Below, one piece after another: positions 1 to 6,397 of a stretch of DNA of 13,677 nt. The translations under genes were made by a program, and so were the position numbers. Origin of the DNA: an uncultured Dyadobacter sp. (lineage in GTDB: Bacteria > Bacteroidota > Bacteroidia > Cytophagales > Spirosomataceae); the NCBI GenBank assembly GCA_946481035.1, contig CAMLNK010000017.1, positions 1-13,677 on the forward strand. The letters are read 5' to 3'. The notes under the pieces were generated by a model. The model made no database searches and was not told the origin of the DNA. It was given only the letters and a program-made list of their open reading frames with translations. How positions within the stretch are numbered: the stretch's first letter is position 1; every line of letters begins with the position of its first letter.

Positions 1-2
1 TT

Positions 3-104
3 CCTGAAAAATTCCGATTCAACAACGATGGTCCCAATTTACAAGAAATCTCTGAGTTGGCCAATGCGCTATTTTTCACCTATCTTATATATACAACTTC
101 CTGA
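3..104 (+). CDS. Possible 3' end of an unidentified gene (partial)
   Basis: Reading frame 3 is open from the left edge to a TGA at 102-104. It gives about 33 residues ending in a helix-like stretch (NLQEISELANALFFTYLI). I do not recognise a family. Frame 1 is also open from the edge to 261, with an internal ATG at 28, but that reading runs 38 bases into the XRE gene and looks less protein-like. The region is AT-rich, so either frame could be open by chance. This is the more plausible of two weak candidates, and positions 105-223 hold nothing else I can support. Confidence 0.25.
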   Translation, partial: PEKFRFNNDGPNLQEISELANALFFTYLIYTTS

Positions 105-223
105 TAAACAACCTCATAAATTATCAAAAGGTGACTTTGTTTTATCGAATTATATTGACAGTTACTTAAAAAATGCCGATTTTTCGGGCTTGGTACCTAA
201 TCTGTCATCATCAACAAAATACT

Positions 224-559
224 ATGGACGCTTTCACAAGAAATTTGCGCGACAAGCGTGAACGAAAAGGATTTTCCGTGGCCCAAATGGCATCGTCACT
301 CAAAATCAGCGAAGAACAATATCATGAACTCGAAAACGGACAGGCCAGCCCAACAGTCGATACGCTTAAACGACTCTCCGAGGTCCTCAATAGCACGGTG
401 CCCGAGCTCCTTACCGACCGCCCCGTTCAGCAAATTGTTCAGGATGTCCCGATAGGGCACTTTTCACCTGAATCGCTGAGCGAAATGGATAAGGACACCT
501 ATATCAAAATCCTCGAAAACCAGCTGCGAACGCTGCTGGCCGAGAAAAAAGGTGCCTGA
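224..559 (+). CDS. XRE-family helix-turn-helix transcriptional regulator
   Basis: A 111-residue protein with a Cro/C1-type helix-turn-helix at about residues 6-63. It has the usual XRE layout: RNLRDKRERKGFSVAQMASS, then a recognition-helix region with YHELENGQASPTVDTL, then a closing LSEVLN helix. The C-terminal 25 residues (DTYIKILENQLRTLLAEK) form a short amphipathic helix that could mediate dimerisation. I chose the ATG at 224 because it places the HTH at the N-terminus as in the family; an in-frame ATG at 173 would add 17 unlike residues from an AT-rich leader. The stop (TGA 557-559) abuts the stop of the opposing gene. Targets are unknown. Small stand-alone XRE proteins may be autoregulators, antitoxins or phage-type repressors, and no toxin gene is adjacent within the window. 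Confidence 0.85.
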   Translation: MDAFTRNLRDKRERKGFSVAQMASSLKISEEQYHELENGQASPTVDTLKRLSEVLNSTVPELLTDRPVQQIVQDVPIGHFSPESLSEMDKDTYIKILENQLRTLLAEKKGA

Positions 560-1303
560 CTAGTGCATTCCGCTCCATTTTTTCATATGCGGACGCGGGA
601 AAAACACCAATCCGACTTGCACATAAAGCTGGTTTACTTTTAACCGCGACAGGTCGTCGACGGTCACGTCGTCGCCTTTCCATTTGCGCCGTCCGAGAAT
701 GGGTTGGTGGTAAGTCAGCTTGCCGCTCAGGTACACTTTTTCGTGAATTTTAGGCAGGAAATTCATTTTGTAATCAACTCCGATTCCGCCGTGCAGGTTG
801 ATATTGGCCGTATAAAGCCTGACCGCCTGGTAGGCCGACGGGTTATTGAGCAACTGCTGGGCAGACACGGATGCATTGTTCTTAATATTCAGCCTGTACA
901 ACATAAAATCGGCGCCGAGCGGTATCGTCACGTTCCAGCGCGCATTATTCACGAGTTTGGGCCCGCCGTCAGTACCGACGCCCAGCCCGTTCAGGTATGC
1001 CTTGCGTGTGTCGCGGTCAGAGGTATAATTGGTGCTGTTCATGATGATGATCCGGGCTTCGGAAAACCACCTTTCCGATTCGGTGCGACGCGCGAGTACA
1101 AGATTGCCCATGAAAGATGTGAAGGGCTTTACTTGCAGCCTTGAAAGCTGGTCACGCAGCGTTTTGTTGTTGGGAAGCATACCAAACTCCGCATACACAG
1201 CCATTCCGGTTTTGAAAATCCTGACGGTAGAATCGGATTGGGCCGAGGCCGTTCCGATGCAAAAGGCTGAAAACAGGAAACTGATGAGTAATTTGTGTTT
1301 CAT
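560..1303 (-). CDS. Secreted beta-rich hypothetical protein, probably outer-membrane associated
   Basis: A 247-residue protein with a clear signal peptide (MKHKLLISFLFSAFCIGTASA, cleavage before QSD). The rest is rich in alternating polar and hydrophobic strands with aromatic ends, such as GGIGVDYKMNFLP, KVYLSGKLTYHQP and QLYVQVGLVFFP near the C-terminus. This resembles small Bacteroidota outer-membrane barrels (porin-like 'outer membrane protein beta-barrel' families), but I cannot name a family. A longer in-frame start at 1384 exists, but its 27 extra residues sit in front of a perfect signal peptide, so the ATG at 1303 is preferred. The gene converges on the XRE gene with no gap and diverges from nuoB across a 130-base region. 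Confidence 0.75.
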   Translation of the reverse strand: MKHKLLISFLFSAFCIGTASAQSDSTVRIFKTGMAVYAEFGMLPNNKTLRDQLSRLQVKPFTSFMGNLVLARRTESERWFSEARIIIMNSTNYTSDRDTRKAYLNGLGVGTDGGPKLVNNARWNVTIPLGADFMLYRLNIKNNASVSAQQLLNNPSAYQAVRLYTANINLHGGIGVDYKMNFLPKIHEKVYLSGKLTYHQPILGRRKWKGDDVTVDDLSRLKVNQLYVQVGLVFFPRPHMKKWSGMH

Positions 1304-1365
1304 ATTGTCGAAGTGTTCTGTTTGTTTTGTAACGCGGCCTGAAACCGATTCTTGCCAAATATGGT

Positions 1366-1373
1366 TAGTTTTG
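1366..1373 (+). promoter_or_regulatory. Candidate -7 element of the nuoB promoter (TAGTTTTG)
   Basis: TAGTTTTG matches the Bacteroidota sigma-ABfr -7 consensus TAnnTTTG exactly. It lies in the 130-base gap between divergent genes and would start transcription near 1380, about 50 bases before the nuoB ATG. I see no good TTTG -33 box at the usual 19-21 base spacing, so this is a motif match only. Confidence 0.4.
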
Positions 1374-1433
1374 CAGACCTGCAATGCATTTTAAAGCAAT
1401 ATCCGTACCAAAATCCGGCATTTTAAAATATTC

Positions 1434-1964
1434 ATGAGTGAACGAATCAAAACCGGCGACGGCGGCATTATCCTGACCAATGCAGAGGACCTGATGAATT
1501 GGGCCCGGCTGTCGTCGTTGTGGCCTATGGGTTTCGGTTTGGCATGCTGTGCAATTGAAATGATGGCTACCTACGCGGCGAACTACGATCTCGAACGTTT
1601 CGGGATTATGCCCCGGCCTTCTCCCCGCCAGTCGGACGTCATGATCGTGGCCGGTACCGTTACATTCAAAATGGCCGATCGCATTCGCCGGCTGTACGAA
1701 CAAATGCCGGAACCGCGCTATGTGATCTCGATGGGCAGCTGCTCCAATTGCGGCGGTCCGTACTGGGAGCATGGCTACCACGTGGTGAAGGGTGTCGACC
1801 GTATTATCCCCGTGGATGTGTATGTGCCCGGATGCCCGCCCCGGCCCGAGGCGCTGATCGGCGGCTTTATGAAATTGCAGGAAAAAATCCGCAGCAAACA
1901 GGAAGCTGTTCCCAGCCTTTTTCTTGAAATGGAAGCCGCAAGCCAGCCCGCCGTTTTATCCTAA
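1434..1964 (+). CDS. nuoB: NADH-quinone oxidoreductase subunit B
   Basis: A 176-residue subunit of the peripheral arm of respiratory complex I. It carries iron-sulfur cluster N2, which passes electrons to quinone at the membrane surface. The N2 ligand pattern is intact: the tandem cysteines C38-C39 ([11 protein letters not shown]), C103 ([12 protein letters not shown]) and C134 ([10 protein letters not shown]). An additional C106 lies in the GSCSNCGG loop, where E. coli-type proteins have another residue; I recall this as common in Bacteroidota but did not check. The family block [20 protein letters not shown] is complete, and length is normal for the Bacteroidota form. The gene is followed five bases later by nuoC, so the two are probably co-transcribed. 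nuoA, which commonly precedes nuoB, is absent; the gene upstream is unrelated and on the other strand. Confidence 0.97.
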   Translation: MSERIKTGDGGIILTNAEDLMNWARLSSLWPMGFGLACCAIEMMATYAANYDLERFGIMPRPSPRQSDVMIVAGTVTFKMADRIRRLYEQMPEPRYVISMGSCSNCGGPYWEHGYHVVKGVDRIIPVDVYVPGCPPRPEALIGGFMKLQEKIRSKQEAVPSLFLEMEAASQPAVLS

Positions 1965-1969
1965 CCTCT

Positions 1970-2515
1970 ATGATGACTTTCCAGGAAATCACCGATATCG
2001 TTGCCAGCCAGTTCCCGGAGTTCGCTATCTCAGCGGATACCAAAAACCCGCAGCCTGCATTGGTCGTGCCCACACAGGGTATTGCGGCCATTTGCCGCTT
2101 TTTGCATGAAGACGAAAGGCTTTATTTCGACTACCTGGCCTGCATTACGGCAATCGATAACGGCACCGCCGCCGATACCATGGAATTGGTTTACAACCTT
2201 ACTTCTATTCCCTATGGCCTCGACCTGACCCTGAAAACCGTTTTCCCCAGAAATACTACCGAAAGCACTTTGCCATCCGTCCCCACAGTAAGCCACATCT
2301 GGCGTACTGCCGACTGGCACGAGCGGGAAGCTTACGATCTGATGGGCATTACTTTCGATGGGCATCCCGACCTCCGGCGGATTCTGCTTCCGGAAGATTG
2401 GGAAGGCCATCCGCTCCGGAAAGATTACGATGCGCAGGAAAGGTACCACGGCATTTATGTTCGCTATGAAGATGGTAAGGCCCTGGAACCGTCCACCGAT
2501 CCGGACAGGGTATAG
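1970..2515 (+). CDS. nuoC: NADH-quinone oxidoreductase subunit C
   Basis: A 181-residue 30-kDa-type subunit of the complex I peripheral arm, which packs against NuoB and NuoD. The diagnostic C-terminal block is present at about residues 110-153: [17 protein letters not shown], then [20 protein letters not shown] and KDY. The preceding region ([13 protein letters not shown] and MELVYNLTS) matches the conserved alpha/beta core. It is a stand-alone NuoC, not a NuoCD fusion. Start choice is between adjacent ATGs at 1970 and 1973. The gene lies five bases after nuoB. No nuoD follows: the next gene, 85 bases on, is an unrelated secreted protein. Confidence 0.95.
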   Translation: MMTFQEITDIVASQFPEFAISADTKNPQPALVVPTQGIAAICRFLHEDERLYFDYLACITAIDNGTAADTMELVYNLTSIPYGLDLTLKTVFPRNTTESTLPSVPTVSHIWRTADWHEREAYDLMGITFDGHPDLRRILLPEDWEGHPLRKDYDAQERYHGIYVRYEDGKALEPSTDPDRV

Positions 2516-2600
2516 TATATGTTTTCCGTGCATTCGGGTAAATAATGGCACATATTTGGTAGCATGAAAAAGCCTCGTTATTTTTCGTTACTAAATTATA

Positions 2601-4292
2601 ATGATCACCCGCATGCGCTTCATCATACTGACAGCCCTCTTTCTCGGCTTTTTACATTCGGCATTCGCAGTCACCGATTCCCTCATCATCAAGGGGCGGA
2701 TCAATAACCTCAACGGAAGGCTATACCGCCAGGCCCCGTTCATTACTTTTTCACGGAACAACATCCTGCAACCACAGTCGGAGCTGAGCAAACAGGCCGA
2801 TTTACAGGCCGACGGGACTTTCCGAGTGTCGCTTCCCATCCTTTTCCCGCAGGAAGAAATTTACATGGATTACGGCGGCAAAGCATTTACGACATTTCTC
2901 GGATCACCCGGAACCGTCGAGATCACTTTCAATGGAGATTCTATCGGCAAGGCTAAAAAGCTCTTTTTCTTCGCCGGTGCCAATGCAGACGCCAATAATC
3001 AGTATCCCTTGTACCTGGCTGCGGAAAACCAGCGGCTGAATGGCAGCCGGACGTTGGGTACGGAGTTTTTCAGATCGTTCTGGGAGAAAAGCCCGTCCGA
3101 CGCCCGCTTTATCGCGGAAAGCCGCGGCGAACTACGGCTTGGATCGGTGAAAGCGGCGACGCAGAATACCGTGACATCACCTGTTTTGTATAGTTGGGTC
3201 AAATCGGTTACCGACGAAGAGCAGTTGCAGATTTTATATGAACATGCTTTGAGCAACCAGTACCAGATTAGTAAGGCGCTGCTCGACAGCCTGAAACGGC
3301 TCGATAAGGCACCACTGACGGGACAGCGGGTGATCTGGGCCAATCGGTTCGGCAGCTACGCGGACCAGCTGGTGGAAGGTAAAAAATTCGACAACCCCAG
3401 CCGGACCAACTCCCTGCCGGTGAAACTGATGGCGGCGCTTATTCGCGATAATTCCAGAAACCTGTCCGCCGAAGACCGCCAGCATTTGAACCAGATCAAT
3501 GCAAACGGCCTGGCCGAAAAAGGCGAGCTCGATTTCATGAACAAGCTTTTCGCACGTAATGAAATGACGCTGAACTTGTTGTTCAACTATGAGCGCGAAA
3601 GCCGCATTTATGGTGATTTGTTCGATAGTACGGCTACCGAGTTCCTGAAAGTACGGTACCTGGCCAAAAACCTTTATAAATACACCTACCCGCAACAATT
3701 GCTGCTTAATAACCATATTAAATCCCGGACAGGCATTCCACAGTTCAAGCAATCGCTCGACGAGATTGTCCAGCTCGAAGTAAAGGACAGCGCAAACATC
3801 CGGAAACTGGTAGATTTCAAAAATGTGCGCACGGCCCCCGTTGAAGCATTGCCCGGCTATTACCTCACCGCCTCAAACGACCGCGGGACTTCCTGGTTTA
3901 ACGGTATCATAGATGGCTTGAAAGGGAAAACGGTATACATCGTAAAGTGGAACATCGAAGATAACAAAAGCCGTGAAGAACTGGATTTCATACCTGCATT
4001 GCAAGCCAGGCTGCCGGAGGATATCGTGTTCCTGTTCGTACATCTTTCTACCGATGATTACACCATATCGGACGCACTTCTGCGGCAGTACATTGTGAGG
4101 CACAGATTAAAGGGCATTCATATGTCGCTGAACGACAGTCAGGCGATGGACCTGCTCTTCCGCCTCAACCCGCTGGATTACGCTACTTTTTCCATTATTC
4201 GGCCCAATGGCAAATTTGCCACCAAAAATGCCCCGGCACCAAGCGATACGGAAAAGACCGCCAAGGCGCTGATAGAGGTCAACAGCCAATAA
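2601..4292 (+). CDS. Secreted TlpA/thioredoxin-fold protein lacking the catalytic CxxC
   Basis: A 563-residue exported protein with a signal peptide at residues 1-23 (ending HSAFA). Residues 27-125 are beta-rich and resemble the N-terminal domain of Bacteroidota TlpA-like proteins (the FLGSPGTVEITF and LFFFAGANADANNQ segments). Residues 150-400 are mostly helical. Residues 435-563 fit a thioredoxin-like fold: GLKGKTVYIVKW, EDIVFLFVHLSTDD, LKGIHMSL, SIIRPNGKFATKNAPAPSD. Where active members have FWxxWCxxCR, this one reads KWNIEDNKSR, so the two cysteines align with D454 and S457. The cis-proline before the next strand also appears to be replaced (DYATFSII). I find no cysteine anywhere in the protein. 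Redox activity is therefore unlikely; a binding or scaffold role in the periplasm or on the outer membrane is inference. The next gene on the same strand, 60 bases on, encodes an outer-membrane barrel. An alternative start is Met5. Confidence 0.75.
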   Translation: MITRMRFIILTALFLGFLHSAFAVTDSLIIKGRINNLNGRLYRQAPFITFSRNNILQPQSELSKQADLQADGTFRVSLPILFPQEEIYMDYGGKAFTTFLGSPGTVEITFNGDSIGKAKKLFFFAGANADANNQYPLYLAAENQRLNGSRTLGTEFFRSFWEKSPSDARFIAESRGELRLGSVKAATQNTVTSPVLYSWVKSVTDEEQLQILYEHALSNQYQISKALLDSLKRLDKAPLTGQRVIWANRFGSYADQLVEGKKFDNPSRTNSLPVKLMAALIRDNSRNLSAEDRQHLNQINANGLAEKGELDFMNKLFARNEMTLNLLFNYERESRIYGDLFDSTATEFLKVRYLAKNLYKYTYPQQLLLNNHIKSRTGIPQFKQSLDEIVQLEVKDSANIRKLVDFKNVRTAPVEALPGYYLTASNDRGTSWFNGIIDGLKGKTVYIVKWNIEDNKSREELDFIPALQARLPEDIVFLFVHLSTDDYTISDALLRQYIVRHRLKGIHMSLNDSQAMDLLFRLNPLDYATFSIIRPNGKFATKNAPAPSDTEKTAKALIEVNSQ

Positions 4293-4352
4293 GTATACCT
4301 CGCCTTGGTGCATTTGCGTTTAGAAACAGTTGATTTGGAATCCGGATAGCCC

Positions 4353-6188
4353 ATGTGTAGATATTTGCTGTTGTTTCTGATGCTTTCCTACTTCGCGTCG
4401 GCACAAAATCCCGACAGCCTGGAAACGCACAGCCGCGACAGTATCCGGTACACCAATCTCAAAGCCCGGATGTCGAAAACCAAGTTCTCGCGGGCAGTTT
4501 ACCGGCTCTTGTTCAGGGACGTATATAACCAGGGAAAGGTTACCGAGGTAAAGGAGATCGAAACGAACCCGTTTACGCCCTACGAGGGCATGGTGATCCG
4601 GAAAATCTACATCCGGCAGCTCAATATCCTCGGCGAATCGGTTTACGACACCACCCGGAAAGGCAACCAACTCGAAAGGTTTTTGAGTAAAAGCGTGCAT
4701 ACCAACACGCGGGAAGGCATCATCCGTAAATCATTCCTGCTTTTTTCGGAAGGTGACGACATTCAGGCGCATGTATTAAAGGATACGGAGCGTCTTTTGC
4801 GTTCCAACCGGATGTTCGTCGATGCGCGTATCATTGTGGTGCCGAGAAAAGATGTGACCTGGATGGCCGATATTATCGTGCTCATTCAGGATTCCTGGTC
4901 GCTCAACTTCTCCGGCGGGTTCAGCTCCTTCAATAAATTCAATCTGGGGCTCGAAAACATCAACGTCCGGGGAACGACGCATTCCCAGCGGACGGCCATT
5001 CGCTGGGATTCGAAGGATTCCGTCCGAAAGTTTCAGTTCCGGGCCATTTATACAGTTCCTTACATTGGCAAAACCTTTATTACCGCCCAAGCCAGCCTGA
5101 TCTTCGAGCGCGATTTAAAAGAGCAATCCATCCGTTTCAACCGCCGATTCCTCACGACGGAGACAAAATATGCGGGTGCTTTGGAAGTAGGACATTACAA
5201 TACGAGACAAGTCAAGCGGGAACTGCAATCCAAAGATTCGCTGAAACTCCTGCTTACCGACTACAAATACTATGATTTCTGGATCGGGCGCTCATTCAAG
5301 TTTCCTTTTCCCGACAGCAAACTGGCCCAGAACTCCCGGATTGTGACCGCATTCAGGCATAATAAGTACAACTATGATGAACGCCCGGAAGTAGCACCGA
5401 ATCTCAACAAAAATTACTGGAACCGCACCGCCACGCTGATCAGCCTCGGTTTTTCCAACCGGAACTATAAGCGCGACGTTTTGATCTACGGCTTCGGCCG
5501 GACGGAGGACGTACCCGTGGGCAGCCTTTTCGCGCTCACCATCGGACGCGAGAACACGGAGTATGGCGCGCGTGGCTACGGCGGCCTCCAATTCGCGACG
5601 GGCAAATACCTGCCCCATAACCTGGGCTATTTCTACGGATTGGCCAATTTGGGCACTTATTCCAAAAACGGTGTGGCGCAGCAGGGGGTTATCAATGGGG
5701 AGGTTACCTACATCAGCAACCTGATCCCTTTCCGATACAGCTTTTTCCGGCAGTTTGTCAATGTGAGATTTGCCAAAGGCATTAACAGGGACCCGCTCGA
5801 TTACCTTAATATCAGTGGAAACCAGGGTATCAGAGGTATTAACAACGACCGGCTGATCGGCACCAAGAAGCTGACCATTGGCACCGAGACTGTATTTTTC
5901 TCCGATAAAAGCCTTTTAGGTTTCCGGATCGCCTATTTCGTATTTGCAGATCTGGGACTCGTCAACGGCGTGCCGCATCTTTGGAAAAGTCCATTGTACC
6001 AGGGTTACGGGCTGGGCTTACGGCTCCGGAATGAAAATCTCACCTTCAACACCCTGCAGGTGCGCTTCGGATACTACGTCAATATCCCCGAACTTTCCTC
6101 TCCTACCCGATTCGCGGCTTCGGGCAACGTTCCCCTGCGCCTGCGCGACTTCGACATCTCCGCTCCGGCCATTGCGCCATTTCAGTAG
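4353..6188 (+). CDS. Omp85/BamA-like outer-membrane protein with POTRA-like region
   Basis: A 611-residue protein with a signal peptide (residues 1-17, cleaved after FASA). A soluble region to about residue 182 contains a POTRA-like alpha/beta segment (about 78-180): VIRKIYIRQLNILG, FLLFSEGDDI, LKDTERLLRSNRMFVDARII, ADIIVLIQDSW. From about 183 to the end, amphipathic strands with aromatic girdles suggest a beta-barrel of roughly 16 strands. GNQGIRGINNDRLIG at 489-503 fits the loop-6 VRGF/Y motif of Omp85 proteins, followed by the expected strand (KKLTIGTETVFF). Omp85 proteins insert or export outer-membrane proteins or move lipids. BamA itself usually has five POTRA domains and is longer, so this is a separate BamA/TamA-like paralogue of unknown substrate. 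It follows the TlpA-like gene after 60 bases, probably in one transcript. Confidence 0.75.
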   Translation: MCRYLLLFLMLSYFASAQNPDSLETHSRDSIRYTNLKARMSKTKFSRAVYRLLFRDVYNQGKVTEVKEIETNPFTPYEGMVIRKIYIRQLNILGESVYDTTRKGNQLERFLSKSVHTNTREGIIRKSFLLFSEGDDIQAHVLKDTERLLRSNRMFVDARIIVVPRKDVTWMADIIVLIQDSWSLNFSGGFSSFNKFNLGLENINVRGTTHSQRTAIRWDSKDSVRKFQFRAIYTVPYIGKTFITAQASLIFERDLKEQSIRFNRRFLTTETKYAGALEVGHYNTRQVKRELQSKDSLKLLLTDYKYYDFWIGRSFKFPFPDSKLAQNSRIVTAFRHNKYNYDERPEVAPNLNKNYWNRTATLISLGFSNRNYKRDVLIYGFGRTEDVPVGSLFALTIGRENTEYGARGYGGLQFATGKYLPHNLGYFYGLANLGTYSKNGVAQQGVINGEVTYISNLIPFRYSFFRQFVNVRFAKGINRDPLDYLNISGNQGIRGINNDRLIGTKKLTIGTETVFFSDKSLLGFRIAYFVFADLGLVNGVPHLWKSPLYQGYGLGLRLRNENLTFNTLQVRFGYYVNIPELSSPTRFAASGNVPLRLRDFDISAPAIAPFQ

Positions 6189-6296
6189 TCACAAATCTAC
6201 ATTCGCAACTACCTGACTTACTGGTAATTAATAACCAAATTTCAAAATTTTGCAGTTATTTCAAGTCACAAACCCTCCTTTTTCGGATATGAGGAT

Positions 6297-6304
6297 TAAC
6301 TTTG
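6297..6304 (+). promoter_or_regulatory. Candidate -7 element of the carB promoter (TAACTTTG)
   Basis: TAACTTTG is an exact match to the Bacteroidota -7 consensus TAnnTTTG, in the 209-base gap before carB. Transcription would begin near 6311, leaving a leader of about 85 bases. This also argues against the in-frame ATG at 6302 as the carB start, because that codon would lie inside the promoter. No strong -33 TTTG is visible. Confidence 0.45.
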
Positions 6305-6397
6305 TGGAATTTTTGGACGTACCCCTGCTCAAAATCGTCAGGCAACTGCCAAAAGTTGTTCAAGTATTTCCTTCATTTCTACAAATTACCATTTACT

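Noticed and set aside
28..261. 77-residue open frame at the left edge.
   Set aside because: It overlaps the start of the well-supported XRE gene by 38 bases, has no recognisable family, and lies in AT-rich DNA where chance frames are expected.
704..1144. 146-residue plus-strand frame opposite the secreted protein gene.
   Set aside because: The minus-strand reading has a signal peptide and coherent strand pattern; this one is a low-order shadow without recognisable features.
224..1303. XRE regulator plus neighbour considered as a toxin-antitoxin or phage module.
   Set aside because: The neighbour is convergent, carries a signal peptide and looks like an envelope protein, and no integrase, toxin or phage gene is nearby.
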